A DNA stretch of 34,819 bases from Thermaceae bacterium (GCA_026987375.1 JALSMT010000083.1:1-34819); one strand, 5' to 3'; positions 17,721 to 27,001 are shown, counted from the stretch's first letter. Notes: a model not told the origin generated them from the letters alone. Program-made: numbers and translations.

Positions 17721-19723
17721 AGCTATGGCTTAACAGACTGACGGCGCTGGTTGCCCTGTTAATGGTGGCTTTCCAGATATATACCGCTGGCTACGCCCCC
17801 ATGACGGCAATTTTCCAGCGCTCCATCCACCTGACTTTTATCTTGGTCCTCTTGTTCCTAACGATACCAGTATCAAAGAAGTGGCCCGTCTGGCTGCGCT
17901 GGTCGGTGGACGGCCTTTTGACGGTCGCCGCCCTCGCCATGGGCGGATACCTATACTACAATTACAACGCTATAATCGACCGTTTCGGCTGGTGGCAGCC
18001 CAGCGATATATACCTAGGGATCGTGGCTGTCTTGCTGGTGCTGGAAGCGACCCGGCGCGCTATCGGCTGGCCCATGACGATAATCGCCGCCCTCTTTATT
18101 TTCTATGCCTACGCCGGGCCGCACATGCCCGGCGTGTTGGCCCACAAAGGGTACGGCACCGAGCGATTGGTGGGGCAGCTGTACCTGACCACCGAAGGCA
18201 TATTCGGCCTGCCTTTGGGAGTCGCCTCTACCTTTGTATTTATCTTCATATTGTTTGGTTCTCTGCTGGAGGCGACCGGCGCGGGTAAGTTTTTTATCGA
18301 CATAGCCTACGCTCTGGCGGGCAGAAGCCGCGGCGGCCCGGCCAAGACCAGCGTCATATCCAGCGCTTTTATGGGTTCTCTCTCGGGTTCGGCCATCGCC
18401 AACGTGGTCACCACCGGCGCTTTTACCATCCCGCTGATGAAGAAGTTGGGCTATAAGCCCGAAGAGGCTGCGGGGGTGGAGGCGGCCGCCAGCACCGGCG
18501 GTCAGATAATGCCGCCGATCATGGGAGCCGGCGCTTTCTTGATCGCCGAATACACCAAAACACCTTATCTGACGATCGTCAAACTTTCAGTGGTGCCGGC
18601 GATACTCTACTTTTTGACCGTCTATCACTTCGTCGACATGATAGCGGCCAAAAACGACATGAAAGGCATACCGGCCAGCGAGCTGCCGTCGCCGCGGGCG
18701 GTGATGGCCGACGGCTGGCATTTCATCATTCCGCTGTTGGTACTGGTTTACTACCTGGTCAAGGGTGTAAGCGCCATGAAGGTTGGCTTCATCGGCGTGC
18801 TGTCTATCGTCATCGCCAGCAACATGCGCCCCAAACCCGGAAACACAATCGGGCGTTTGGCGCACGTCGTCTATCACTTGGCGGCGATGGGCTACATTCT
18901 CTACGTTGGTTTCCAGCCGAGCCGCGGCTTCGCCCTGTGGCAGTTTTACCTGGTGATCGGCGGCGCTTTGCTGAGCACGCTGAGTCCGTATAGCCCGGTA
19001 AATATCTGGCGCCTGCTGGAGGGTTTGATAGCGGGGGCAAAAGCGGCGATACCGGTATCGGTCGCGACGGCCGCGGCGGGCATCGTCGTGGGCGTCGTGG
19101 GCCTTACCGGCGTCGGCCTCAAGTTTAGCCACCTCACGGTATCGGCCTCGGGGGGCCATTTGCTGGTGGCCCTTTTGCTGGTGGCGATGACCAGCGTGAT
19201 ACTGGGCATGGGTTTGCCGGTAACGGCTTCGTATATCGTCTTAGTGGTCCTGGCCGGCCCGGCCCTCAACGACCTGGGAGTCGTTTTGCTGACGGCGCAC
19301 CTGGTGGTCTTCTGGTTCAGCCAGCTGTCAAACGTTACCCCGCCGGTGGCGCTGGCGGCTTATGCGGCCGCGGGGTTGGCGGGGACCGACGCCATGAAGG
19401 CCGGCTTCAAGGCGCTCGAGTTCGCCAAGGGCCTCTTTTTGATACCTCTCTTGATGGTATACGCCCCGGGGATTATGTTCGTGGGTACGCCGCTGCACAT
19501 AGCCATAGATTTGGCGCGGGCGGTGCTGGGTCTGTGGTCCATTGCCGCGGCGCTGGAAGGCTACATTGTCATCTCGGCGAAGCCTCTGGAGAGGGCGCTC
19601 TTGCTGGCGGCGGGCATAGGCATGTTCTGGCCTTTGCTGCCGGCCAACGGCGCCAGTTTATTGCTGATAATTGTGGCGGTTTTGCTAAACCGTGCGCGCA
19701 GAGGCGCGGCAGTAACGGCCTAG
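17717..19723 (+). CDS. TRAP transporter permease, fused DctQ-DctM (TAXI type)
   Basis: This is the membrane component that imports the solute held by the TAXI receptor, driven by an ion gradient. It has 668 residues from the GTG at 17717, chosen because GAGGAGGAG lies just upstream and the start overlaps the previous stop. The N-terminal part (about residues 1-130) has four or more helices corresponding to the small DctQ subunit. The large DctM part follows, with the conserved GSLSGSAIANVVTTGAFTIP and AASTGGQIMPPIMGAGAFLI segments. A second half repeats this fold (VILGMGLPVTASYIVLVVLA). Fusion of Q and M is normal for TAXI systems. It is the last gene of the operon. Confidence 0.92.
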   Translation: MKLWLNRLTALVALLMVAFQIYTAGYAPMTAIFQRSIHLTFILVLLFLTIPVSKKWPVWLRWSVDGLLTVAALAMGGYLYYNYNAIIDRFGWWQPSDIYLGIVAVLLVLEATRRAIGWPMTIIAALFIFYAYAGPHMPGVLAHKGYGTERLVGQLYLTTEGIFGLPLGVASTFVFIFILFGSLLEATGAGKFFIDIAYALAGRSRGGPAKTSVISSAFMGSLSGSAIANVVTTGAFTIPLMKKLGYKPEEAAGVEAAASTGGQIMPPIMGAGAFLIAEYTKTPYLTIVKLSVVPAILYFLTVYHFVDMIAAKNDMKGIPASELPSPRAVMADGWHFIIPLLVLVYYLVKGVSAMKVGFIGVLSIVIASNMRPKPGNTIGRLAHVVYHLAAMGYILYVGFQPSRGFALWQFYLVIGGALLSTLSPYSPVNIWRLLEGLIAGAKAAIPVSVATAAAGIVVGVVGLTGVGLKFSHLTVSASGGHLLVALLLVAMTSVILGMGLPVTASYIVLVVLAGPALNDLGVVLLTAHLVVFWFSQLSNVTPPVALAAYAAAGLAGTDAMKAGFKALEFAKGLFLIPLLMVYAPGIMFVGTPLHIAIDLARAVLGLWSIAAALEGYIVISAKPLERALLLAAGIGMFWPLLPANGASLLLIIVAVLLNRARRGAAVTA

Positions 19724-19741
19724 GCGCTCTTACCCCGACGC

Positions 19742-19777
19742 TACAGAAAAACTGACCCTTGGGTCAGTTTTTCTGTA
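19742..19777. terminator. 17-bp perfect hairpin with A- and T-tracts
   Basis: TACAGAAAAACTGACCC and its exact reverse complement flank a 2-nt centre (TT). The arms contain A5 and T5 runs, so the structure can act as an intrinsic terminator, most clearly for the TRAP operon whose last stop is 18 nt upstream. It also overlaps the promoter predicted for the next gene. Confidence 0.8.
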
Positions 19778-19781
19778 TACT
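19752..19781 (+). promoter_or_regulatory. Candidate promoter of the MFS gene, giving a leaderless mRNA
   Basis: TATACT (19776-19781) matches the -10 consensus at five of six positions and lies 6 nt before the GTG at 19788. A -35-like CTGACC (19752-19757) is 18 bp upstream, inside the terminator stem. There is no Shine-Dalgarno sequence before the GTG. Confidence 0.55.
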
Positions 19782-19787
19782 TGTCCA

Positions 19788-20978
19788 GTGCTGGCGCTCG
19801 AGCTCCTCCGTGATCCCAAGTACCGTAACTACTGGCTGAGCCTTTTTGTCAGCCAGGTAGGCACCTGGATGCAGTCGGCGGCGCAAGCCTGGCTGGTGAT
19901 AGACCTCACCGGTTCTGCGGCCCGCCTGGGGCTGGTGGTGGCGCTGCAGTTTATCCCGGCGTTATTTTTCAGTCTGCCCGCCGGGGTGCTGGCCGACAGG
20001 ATGCCGCGCCGCACTTTGCTGCGCGTTACCCAGGGGAGCATGGCGGCGCTGGCCTTGCTGATGTCTCTGCTCATTTTCAGCGGCCGCATAACCTACCCGC
20101 TGGTGCTGCTCTTCGCCCTGCTATACGGCTTCGCCAACGTTTTTGACCTGCCGACGCGCCAAGCCTTTACCGTCGAGCTGGCCAGCCGCGAGCGCTATCC
20201 GGGCGCTATCGCCCTCAACGCTTTTAGTTTCAACGTCGCCCGTCTCCTGGGCCCCACCGTCGCCGGCATACTCATCGCGCGGGTCGGCCTCGCCTGGGCG
20301 TTTTTCATCAACGGACTTTCTTTTCTGCCGATGTTGCTGTTTTTGCTGGCGGTGCCCATCGGCCTGGCCCGGGGAGGGGAGAGCGGCGGCTGGCGCGGAC
20401 AGCTGCAGAACGGCCTGGAGTACGTCAGAAAAACCAAGCGGGTCTTCTCGGCCATAGTGCTGATGTTTTGGGTGGGTCTTTTCGCCATAAACTTTCAGAC
20501 GCTGGTGCCCGCTTACGCGCGCTTGGTGCTGGGGCTGGGGGCGGAGGGTTTTGGCGTGGTCATGGGCTCTATGGGTATAGGAGCGCTGCTGGGGGCGCTT
20601 ACCCAAGCGGCCTTGAGCGGTTTCTCGCCGCGGCGCGTGGACGTGGGAACGTGGGTTCTGATCGCCTCCCTGGCTTTGCTGTGGTTGCCGCTCAGTACGC
20701 CGGTCGTCGCTTTAGTCATGGCGCTCGCCGGCTTTGGCATGTCGCTGGTGATGGTGGGAACCAACACCCTCATCCAGACGGCGGTCTCCGATAAACTACG
20801 GGGCCGCGTCATGTCTATCTACTCCATGGCTTTGTGGGGCGCCAAGCCGCTAGGGTCTTATCTGGTGGGTTACGCCATAGACGCCCTTGGGGGCAGGAGC
20901 GCTTCGTTGTTGCTGGCGTTGCTGACGGCGCTGGGATGGTCGGGCGTCTGGCTTTGGAAAAAACGCTCCGCGGGTTAA
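19788..20978 (+). CDS. Major facilitator superfamily exporter (EntS-like)
   Basis: This is a 396-residue polytopic membrane protein with about 12 helices. The opening [20 protein letters not shown] and the motif-A loop [10 protein letters not shown] (from Gly66) are typical of the MFS_3/EntS group of proton-driven exporters. A second such loop precedes the last helices ([13 protein letters not shown]). Substrates of relatives include siderophores and drugs; none can be assigned here. Translation starts at a GTG without a ribosome site, 6 nt after a good -10 box. Its stop overlaps the stop of wecB on the other strand by 4 nt (TTAA), so no terminator separates them. Confidence 0.85.
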   Translation: MLALELLRDPKYRNYWLSLFVSQVGTWMQSAAQAWLVIDLTGSAARLGLVVALQFIPALFFSLPAGVLADRMPRRTLLRVTQGSMAALALLMSLLIFSGRITYPLVLLFALLYGFANVFDLPTRQAFTVELASRERYPGAIALNAFSFNVARLLGPTVAGILIARVGLAWAFFINGLSFLPMLLFLLAVPIGLARGGESGGWRGQLQNGLEYVRKTKRVFSAIVLMFWVGLFAINFQTLVPAYARLVLGLGAEGFGVVMGSMGIGALLGALTQAALSGFSPRRVDVGTWVLIASLALLWLPLSTPVVALVMALAGFGMSLVMVGTNTLIQTAVSDKLRGRVMSIYSMALWGAKPLGSYLVGYAIDALGGRSASLLLALLTALGWSGVWLWKKRSAG

Positions 20979-22093
20979 CCCCGCCAGTCGCGCGGGCGCG
21001 GCGCCAAGCCGAGACGCCAGGCGACGGCCTGAGCCACCCGCCGCGACGCTCTGCCGTCTCCGTAGGGGTTTTCGCGGCCCGCCATGGCGCGGCGGCGGGC
21101 CTCGTCGGCCAGCAACTCCCTGGCCGTCAAGTAGAGTTTTTGGGGGTCGTTGCCCGCCAGTTTGAGGATCCCTGCGGCCACTCCTTCGGGGCGCTCGGTG
21201 ACGTTGCGGACCACGACGACGGGCACGCCCAGGGCCGCCCCTTCTTCCTGCAGGCCGCCCGAGTCGCTGATTATCAGCTCGCTGGCCGCCAGCAGGGCCG
21301 CCATCTGGGGGTAGTCGAGCGGCTCGAGCAGTACGAAATTAGCCAACCCCGCCAGCGGCGCTCGCACCGCCTCGCGCACCAGCGGGTTTTTGTGCAGCGG
21401 ATAAACGAAGGTGAACTGCGGAAACTCACGCGCCAGCCGCGCCAGCGACTGCGCCAGTTCCGTTAGCAGCGGCCAGTTCTCGCGCCGGTGCAGCGTAACG
21501 GTGACGTAGCGGCCTTTTGGCAGTTTAGCGGGCAGACGGCCGCGGGCGGCGCTGAAGCGGATAGCGTCTATGCCCGTTTGCCCGGTCACCACTATCCTTT
21601 TGGCCTCGAAACCCTCCCGCAAGAGGTTGCTGCGCGCGCTTTCGGTGGGCGCCAGCGCCAGGTCGGCCAGCGCGTCGCTGAGGCGGCGGTTGGCCTCTTC
21701 GGGAAAGGGCTCGGCCATGTTGCCGCTGCGCAAACCCGCCTCGACGTGGCCCAGGGGGATCTTTTGCAAAAATGCCGCCCAGGCTACCGCAAAAGTCGTC
21801 AGCGTGTCGCCGTGCACCAGTACGTAGTCGCTCTGCATCTCCCGCAACGCCCGCGCCGCCGCCGGGACGATTCGCGCAAATAGTTGGGGCAGCTCCTGCC
21901 GTTGGCTCATTACCTCTAAGTTGCGGGCGGCCCTTACTTCAAAAGCCGCCAGCGCCTGCTGCAGCTGCTCGCGGTGTTGGCCGGTCAGCAGAACCTGAGC
22001 TTCCAGGTCGTCTCGCTCCCGCAGAGCCAGGTAGACGGGCGCCATTTTTATGGCCTCGGGGCGGGTGCCGAAGGCAAGTACGACTCTCTTCAC
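20975..22093 (-). CDS. wecB: UDP-N-acetylglucosamine 2-epimerase (non-hydrolysing)
   Basis: This enzyme interconverts UDP-GlcNAc and UDP-ManNAc in the cytoplasm for surface polysaccharide synthesis. It has 372 residues from the GTG at 22093, which overlaps the wecA stop (GTGA) and gives the family-typical start [15 protein letters not shown]. Conserved blocks include [19 protein letters not shown] and the C-terminal [20 protein letters not shown] with the R-N-V-T-E-R-P-E motif that follows. The longer open frame upstream lies within wecA and is not part of the protein. It is the last gene of a kinase-upp-wecA-wecB group. Confidence 0.94.
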   Translation of the reverse strand: MKRVVLAFGTRPEAIKMAPVYLALRERDDLEAQVLLTGQHREQLQQALAAFEVRAARNLEVMSQRQELPQLFARIVPAAARALREMQSDYVLVHGDTLTTFAVAWAAFLQKIPLGHVEAGLRSGNMAEPFPEEANRRLSDALADLALAPTESARSNLLREGFEAKRIVVTGQTGIDAIRFSAARGRLPAKLPKGRYVTVTLHRRENWPLLTELAQSLARLAREFPQFTFVYPLHKNPLVREAVRAPLAGLANFVLLEPLDYPQMAALLAASELIISDSGGLQEEGAALGVPVVVVRNVTERPEGVAAGILKLAGNDPQKLYLTARELLADEARRRAMAGRENPYGDGRASRRVAQAVAWRLGLAPRPRDWRG

Positions 22094-23187
22094 CGCTTTT
22101 TCCTCGCGGCGCGGCGGCGTCGCCAGGTAGCCAGGGCCAGCAGCGCCGCCGCCCCTAGGGAAGTGGTGAGCGTGGTGGCCCAGTTCATACCCTGGAAACG
22201 CATGGCGGCGGCACCGCTCAGCAGCGTCAGCAGCCACAGCAACGAGGCTACGCGCTGCTGGTCGAGGCCGTGTTCTAAGAGCCAGTGGTGTATGTGGTCC
22301 TTGCCGGGGTGCGAGAGGGGGTTCTTGCGCAACGCCAGGCGACGCAGCACCACCTGGGTGGTGTCGGCGATGGGTACGGTCAGGAAGAGGGCCGTGGGCA
22401 CCAGCGCCCAGACGGTGCTGACCTTGAGGTTGCCCAGGATGGCGCTGGCGGCCAGGACGTAGCCGAGAAAATAGGCGCCGGCGTCCCCCAAAATGATGCT
22501 ACTGGGGTGGAGGTTATGCCGCAGGAAGCCTAGCACCGCGCCGGCGACGGCGGCCAATAGCAGCGTGGCCGCGGCCCGCGATTCAAATTGAGCGCTGGCG
22601 GCCAGCAGATAGAGCGCGGTCACCAGCGAGACGCCGCCCGCCAGCCCGTCAACGCCGTCAATCAGGTTGACGGCGTTGGTGACGCCGACTATCCAGAGCG
22701 CGGTAAGCCCCAGCGACAGGGCCGGATCAATAGCTAGGCCGAAGGTGGCGTCGATCCTGACGTTGGCGGCGTAGAGCATCAGCGCCAGCGCCAGTTGCAC
22801 AAACAGCCGAAATAGCGCGGGCAGGCCGTACTGGTCGTCTATGAAGCCGAGCAGCACCAGCAGCGACCCCCCCAGCAGTATCACCAGCAGTTTGACGAGA
22901 ACGTCGTCCAGGACATGCGGCCGCAAGAGCAGCGCCGCCAGCAAGGCCAGCACCACCCCGGCAAAAATGGCCAGACCGCCGACGTTTGGCAGCGGCTCGC
23001 TGTTGAGACGTCTGTGGTTGGGCTCGTCGGCCCAGCCGACTTTGTGGGCGAAGCGCACCAGCGAGGGCACGCCGCGCCAGGTAAAGAGCGCCGCCAGCGC
23101 AAAGGTAATAACGACGGTCCACCAGCCCCCGCCCTGGGGGTTTGCTATTCCCAGGGTCTTCAGGTAATGAACGAGGAAGTCTGGCAT
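22090..23187 (-). CDS. wecA: Polyprenyl-phosphate N-acetylglucosamine-1-phosphate transferase (WecA/TagO type)
   Basis: This membrane enzyme loads GlcNAc-1-phosphate from UDP-GlcNAc onto undecaprenyl phosphate, starting a lipid-linked glycan. It has 365 residues and about 10-11 helices. Catalytic motifs are Asp117-Asp118 in [21 protein letters not shown] at 174-185, the [10 protein letters not shown] block, and [10 protein letters not shown] with the H-I-H-H characteristic of WecA/TagO rather than Mra[21 protein letters not shown] is the usual N-terminal loop. The C-terminus is very basic ([10 protein letters not shown]). The ATG at 23187 has no clear ribosome site; a hairpin sits just upstream. 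Together with wecB it suggests a ManNAc-containing wall polymer, perhaps an S-layer anchor. Confidence 0.92.
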   Translation of the reverse strand: MPDFLVHYLKTLGIANPQGGGWWTVVITFALAALFTWRGVPSLVRFAHKVGWADEPNHRRLNSEPLPNVGGLAIFAGVVLALLAALLLRPHVLDDVLVKLLVILLGGSLLVLLGFIDDQYGLPALFRLFVQLALALMLYAANVRIDATFGLAIDPALSLGLTALWIVGVTNAVNLIDGVDGLAGGVSLVTALYLLAASAQFESRAAATLLLAAVAGAVLGFLRHNLHPSSIILGDAGAYFLGYVLAASAILGNLKVSTVWALVPTALFLTVPIADTTQVVLRRLALRKNPLSHPGKDHIHHWLLEHGLDQQRVASLLWLLTLLSGAAAMRFQGMNWATTLTTSLGAAALLALATWRRRRAARKKR

Positions 23188-23197
23188 GGCGGCCGAA

Positions 23198-23215
23198 CCG
23201 CGGCAAGGGCCGCGG
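23198..23215 (-). promoter_or_regulatory. Hairpin between upp and wecA
   Basis: CCGCGGC and GCCGCGG pair around a 4-nt loop in the 33-nt gap between upp and wecA. It ends about 11 nt before the wecA ATG, where a Shine-Dalgarno sequence would be expected. There is no T-tract on the - strand. It could attenuate read-through, mark a processing site, or restrain wecA translation. Confidence 0.4.
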
Positions 23216-23220
23216 GAGTG

Positions 23221-23847
23221 TTATTTGGTTCCGTAGATGCGATCGCCGGCGTCGCCCAATCCGGGGACGATGTAGCCCTTTTCGTTGAGGCGTTCGTCAA
23301 CCGCGGCGACGCAGATGTCGACGTCGGGGTGGGCTTTCATGACGCGTTCTATGCCTTCGGGAGCGGCGATGATGCTCATGAGCTTTATCTGTGTGGCCCC
23401 GTGATCTTTGAGTACGTGCAGCGCCTGCACGGCCGAGCCGCCGGTGGCCAGCATGGGATCGGTCAGGAAGGTGCGGCGCGCGGCTATGTCTTCGGGCAGC
23501 TTGGCGTAGTACTGAGTAGGCTCGAGCGTCTTGGGGTCGCGGTAGAGGCCGACGTGGCCCACGCGGGCCGCGGGAATGAGGCGCAGAATGCCGTCAACCA
23601 TCACCAGTCCGGCGCGTAAAATAGCCACCAGGGCCAGCTTTTTGCCCGCCAACACCTTGACCTTGGCCGGGGCCACGGGGGTTTCGACGGTGGCTTCTTC
23701 CAGCTCCAGGTCGCGCGTGGCCTCGTAGGCCATTAGCATGCTCACCTCGGCCATCAGCTCGCGAAAGTCCTTGCTGCCGGTATTCTTGTCGCGTATCAGG
23801 GCCAGCTTGTGCTGCACAAGCGGGTGGTCTACGGTTGTCACCTTCAT
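23221..23847 (-). CDS. upp: Uracil phosphoribosyltransferase
   Basis: This enzyme converts uracil and PRPP to UMP in pyrimidine salvage. It has 208 residues, the usual length. The PRPP-binding loop is [30 protein letters not shown] is the conserved early block, and the C-terminus ends with [13 protein letters not shown], the uracil-binding tail. It follows the kinase-like gene by 10 nt. A TAGCCT box also lies 7 nt before its ATG, which could give an extra leaderless transcript. The supply of UMP feeds UTP and thus the UDP-sugars used by the next two genes; that link is an inference. Confidence 0.96.
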   Translation of the reverse strand: MKVTTVDHPLVQHKLALIRDKNTGSKDFRELMAEVSMLMAYEATRDLELEEATVETPVAPAKVKVLAGKKLALVAILRAGLVMVDGILRLIPAARVGHVGLYRDPKTLEPTQYYAKLPEDIAARRTFLTDPMLATGGSAVQALHVLKDHGATQIKLMSIIAAPEGIERVMKAHPDVDICVAAVDERLNEKGYIVPGLGDAGDRIYGTK

Positions 23848-23857
23848 CTTACTGAGG

Positions 23858-24709
23858 CTACCACGGGCTGTATGGGAATCTGTTTAGAGACCTCTCCAGA
23901 CGCGGCAGTTTGTCGGCTAGGGCTTCTGTCAGGCTTTCTGGCCGTTTTTGAGAGAACCAGTGCAGGTCGTGCAGGAAGGTGAGTGGAATCCAGAAGGCCA
24001 ATCGCCGCCAGAGCGCCAGGGGCTCGGGGTAGTTGCGCGCCAGACGCATGAGTGTTTCCAGGCAGTCTTCCCAGCCCAGCAGGCTGAGGCTGCCCGTCGT
24101 CAGGATCGCCAGGTCGCGGGCCGGGTCGCCGGCGCCGGCGCGGCTCCAGTCCACCACCAGTACCCGCCCCTGCGCGGACAGTAAGACGTTGCCGGCCCAG
24201 AGGTCGTGATGGACGAAAGAATGGGGCACGCCAGCGCTGACGTGCGCCCGCGGCTCGAGCCGCGCGATGGCTTTTTGCGCCTGCGGCAGACCCACCAGGC
24301 TCTCGCGGAACGACGCCAGCAGTTTGCGGGCTGTCTCTACGCTCGTCTGGCCGGGTTCGGGCAGGCGGTGCAGCCGCAGCAAAAAGCCGCCCAGCTCGGC
24401 CAGACTGGCGGAAGCGAAAGCGCGGGCGCTAAAGGGCTTACCGTCGAAGCGGCGCAGCACCAGCGCGGCGTAGCCGTTCAGCTCGGCGGCGCCTATTATC
24501 CGCAGCAGCCACTCGCCCAGGCCGGCGCGCGCCAGGTTGGCGGCCTCCTGAGCGGGTACGTGGCTCTCGTGCGGTCCGTAGACCTTGACTACGTGGCCGT
24601 CGCCAAAGAAAACGCGCGCCTCCTGGCCTTCCTGAGCCGGCCAGAGCTCTTCGCCGAGGAGGTGGGAGATCTGCGCCACTACCCTGGTGGGTACGCTCGA
24701 CGTCGCCAC
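23858..24709 (-). CDS. Phosphotransferase of the APH/choline-kinase fold
   Basis: This is a cytoplasmic kinase-like protein of 283 residues with a protein-kinase-type fold. The catalytic loop [11 protein letters not shown] (H-x-D-x-x-x-x-N) and the metal-binding Asp of [17 protein letters not shown] are both intact. The N-lobe segment [13 protein letters not shown] contains the candidate ATP-binding lysine. Relatives act on aminoglycosides, choline, homoserine, sugars or other small molecules, so the substrate cannot be told. Neighbours suggest a nucleoside or sugar substrate, but weakly. The start is a GTG without a ribosome site, 6 nt after TATTAT. It heads the upp-wecA-wecB group. Confidence 0.8.
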   Translation of the reverse strand: MATSSVPTRVVAQISHLLGEELWPAQEGQEARVFFGDGHVVKVYGPHESHVPAQEAANLARAGLGEWLLRIIGAAELNGYAALVLRRFDGKPFSARAFASASLAELGGFLLRLHRLPEPGQTSVETARKLLASFRESLVGLPQAQKAIARLEPRAHVSAGVPHSFVHHDLWAGNVLLSAQGRVLVVDWSRAGAGDPARDLAILTTGSLSLLGWEDCLETLMRLARNYPEPLALWRRLAFWIPLTFLHDLHWFSQKRPESLTEALADKLPRLERSLNRFPYSPW

Positions 24710-24715
24710 CAGCCC

Positions 24716-24721
24716 ATAATA
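24716..24721 (-). promoter_or_regulatory. -10 box for a leaderless kinase transcript
   Basis: On the - strand TATTAT ends 6 nt before the GTG start at 24709, with GGGCTG between. The hexamer matches the -10 consensus at five of six positions. No good -35 is visible at 16-18 bp. Confidence 0.5.
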
Positions 24722-24750
24722 AACGACCCGCGGCAGCGCGCCTCCCGCAA

Positions 24751-24779
24751 TTGTCCTTCGCCGCGGTCATCTATTTAAT
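24751..24779 (+). promoter_or_regulatory. Candidate promoter of the radical SAM gene
   Basis: TTGTCC (24751-24756) and TTTAAT (24774-24779) are 17 bp apart. A start near 24786 would leave a leader of about 18 nt with no Shine-Dalgarno sequence before the ATG at 24804. It is back to back with the kinase promoter in a 94-bp divergent gap. Confidence 0.45.
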
Positions 24780-24803
24780 CAACATTCCTTCAATATTCGT
24801 CTT

Positions 24804-25928
24804 ATGCGCGCCGAATGCCGCCGAGCCTCCACGCTGCTCCATCCAGACTGGCGGCACGTACTCAGCTTCGATCGCGAAGGCCGGCTCTATACCTTTTATG
24901 ACGACGGCGTTCTCTACAAGCGGGCGCTCAACGGCTCTCTGCACTGGCGGCGGCGCGAAGACGGCGGTCCGCGCGAGCGGGGAACGCTGACGCGGCGGCA
25001 GGCGCACGAGGTCTACGCCGACGTCGCCCGCTGGGCCGAGCTGGCGGCCGGGCGCCTAGACGCCGAGTGCGCGCGGCGAATCACTACGGAGATACTCCCC
25101 TGGACCCCAGAGCGATTGCTGGCCGAGAAAGAGCGCTTCGAAGAAATATACCGACCGATAGCCATTTTGCCGCCTGACCAGTACCTGGCCATCGTGGTTC
25201 AGGCCACGGAGGGCTGCACGTGGAACAAGTGCAGTTTTTGCAGTTTTTACCAGGGCCGCCCCTTCCGCGCCAAGAGCGCCGCCGAGCTCAGGGAACACGC
25301 CTTGGCGGTACGCGCCTTTTTGGGAAAGCAGCTCTTGCTGCGCAAGGGGGTTTTTCTCGCCGACGGCAACGCCCTGGCGCTGTCGCGCACGCGCCTGCTG
25401 CCCATGCTGGCCGCGCTGCGCGAGGTTTTTCCGGGCCGGGAAATGTACAGCTTCGTAGACCTCTATAGCGGAGAGCGTCACGACCCCGCCGACTGGCGCG
25501 AACTGGCGGGGCTGGGTCTAAGGCGCGTGTACATCGGCATGGAAACCGGTCTAGACGAACTGCTGGCTTTTCTCAACAAACCGGGTTCGGCGGCGCAGCT
25601 GGGCGAGTTCGTGGGCGAGCTAAAAGCGGCGGGTGTGGCCGTTGGTTTGATAGTGATGGTGGGGGTGGGCGGGCGTCGCTACGCCCGCCGCCACGCCGAG
25701 GCGACCATCGACGCGCTGGCGGCTATGCCGCTGGACGCGGGCGACTTGGTCTATCTCTCTCCCTTCATCGAAGACCCGCTCTCGCGTTACGCGCAAGACC
25801 GCGCCGACGCCGGCATAAGCCCGATGAGCCGCGAGGAAATAGAAGAAGAAACCAGGCGCCTGGCGTTGGCGGTGCGCGCCATGGGCGTGCGCGCCGCCCG
25901 CTACGACATACGCGAGTTTATCTACTAA
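24804..25928 (+). CDS. Radical SAM protein with a CX4CX2C cluster motif
   Basis: This is a 374-residue cytoplasmic enzyme predicted to bind a 4Fe-4S cluster and cleave S-adenosylmethionine. The ligands are Cys138, Cys143 and Cys146 (CTWNKCSFC), a CX4CX2C spacing instead of the classic CX3CX2C, known from a COG1032-like subgroup with a C-P-W-N-x-C motif. VYIGMETGLDELLAFLNKPG is the strand with the SAM-contacting glutamate seen in Elp3-like radical SAM domains. The first 70 residues (SFDREGRLYTFYDDGVLYKR) form a separate small domain. The reaction is unknown. ATG was chosen as the only good start. The stop overlaps that of the convergent membrane-protein gene. Confidence 0.8.
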   Translation: MRAECRRASTLLHPDWRHVLSFDREGRLYTFYDDGVLYKRALNGSLHWRRREDGGPRERGTLTRRQAHEVYADVARWAELAAGRLDAECARRITTEILPWTPERLLAEKERFEEIYRPIAILPPDQYLAIVVQATEGCTWNKCSFCSFYQGRPFRAKSAAELREHALAVRAFLGKQLLLRKGVFLADGNALALSRTRLLPMLAALREVFPGREMYSFVDLYSGERHDPADWRELAGLGLRRVYIGMETGLDELLAFLNKPGSAAQLGEFVGELKAAGVAVGLIVMVGVGGRRYARRHAEATIDALAAMPLDAGDLVYLSPFIEDPLSRYAQDRADAGISPMSREEIEEETRRLALAVRAMGVRAARYDIREFIY

Positions 25929-26992
25929 ACTGCGTTCTCGTCGCGTCCGAAAAGAGTGACCGCCATCGCCAGTACGAAGTAACCCACTATCGCCAGCGCG
26001 TCTATGAGCCCTCCCCAAAGGCGCAGCGGGGGAGAATGCAGGTAGTCGCCGACTAGGCGCAACAATAAGAAGGCGTGCAGGACCCAGAGCGGCCAGTACA
26101 TGCTCTCGTGAAAACGTATTTTGAGGCGCAGCACCGCGGGGAAAATCACCGGAGCGTGCCCGAATACCATAGCGAAGGTGAAGCCGACCAAGACCGCGTG
26201 CAAGGGCCCGTCGTAACCGGGGCCGGCGGGAGGCAGGCCCGCCAGCAGCAGCCAAAGGCCGCCGACCAGCAGCCAGGCGTAAGCGCCCAGCAGGCTTACC
26301 CCCATGAACCTGTGTACGCCTTCTCGCCGCCGAGCGTTGAACCAGGCTATGTCGAACCTCAGCATCCAGAGCGCTTGCAATACAAAGCTGAGGCCCAGCA
26401 GCCGCACGCCCAGGTCAAGTCGTGCAGGGAGGAGCAATAGGCCTAGCAGGCCCAGGAGAACTACTGTGATTATGGCGTGGACGGCGTAAGCAGGTTTGGG
26501 TACGAAGCGGGAAAGCTCGAGCCTCTCCCCGGAGACGATGAAAACTATAAACGCCGCCCACCATAGGCTCACCACCTGCGGCGCCGCCCCCAGATCCCAA
26601 AAAACGTCGCCTACAAAGAGCGCCAGCGCTCCCAGGCCCATGACCAAAGTAAAGTCCGCCGGTTGCAGCTTGTATATGTAAGCCGCCACGAGCACGTACA
26701 GCGCCGCGCCCAGCGAGAGCGTTAGCATTATCCAGCGCAGGTCGAAGTGAAAGAAAAACGCCAAGCCGCCTGCGGCCATCAGCAGCGGGCCGCTGTACGT
26801 CCAGGCCTCACCCAGGCCCACCGCGCGCTCGAGGGCTATCAGCGCGCCAAAGAAGGCGGCCGCCATCAGCGGCCCGTGGAGAGCGGCCAAGCCGCTCCCC
26901 GGCAGCGTCCAGCCCAGGCGCAGCAGCCCCGCCCAAAGGCCGCTGATCAGGAGCGCCACGCTGGCGACCAACAGACTTACCCGTATAAACAT
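25925..26992 (-). CDS. Polytopic membrane protein, NnrS-like
   Basis: This 355-residue protein has about 11-12 hydrophobic helices and almost no soluble domain. Histidines lie in helices, in LHGPLMAAAFFGALIALERA and HAVLVGFTFAMVFGHAPVIF, a pattern like the NnrS family, whose members are tied to nitric oxide resistance and may bind haem or metal. The similarity is recalled from motif layout only, so the family call is tentative. AGGAGATCGCA before the ATG is a good ribosome site. It lies 9 nt after the dsRNA-binding gene and is probably co-transcribed with it. No denitrification gene is present in the window. Confidence 0.5.
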   Translation of the reverse strand: MFIRVSLLVASVALLISGLWAGLLRLGWTLPGSGLAALHGPLMAAAFFGALIALERAVGLGEAWTYSGPLLMAAGGLAFFFHFDLRWIMLTLSLGAALYVLVAAYIYKLQPADFTLVMGLGALALFVGDVFWDLGAAPQVVSLWWAAFIVFIVSGERLELSRFVPKPAYAVHAIITVVLLGLLGLLLLPARLDLGVRLLGLSFVLQALWMLRFDIAWFNARRREGVHRFMGVSLLGAYAWLLVGGLWLLLAGLPPAGPGYDGPLHAVLVGFTFAMVFGHAPVIFPAVLRLKIRFHESMYWPLWVLHAFLLLRLVGDYLHSPPLRLWGGLIDALAIVGYFVLAMAVTLFGRDENAV

Positions 26993-27001
26993 TGCGATCT
27001 C

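Noticed and set aside
21570-22462. Open frames on the + strand across wecB and wecA
   Set aside because: Pro/Ala/Arg-rich shadows of real - strand genes whose catalytic motifs are intact.
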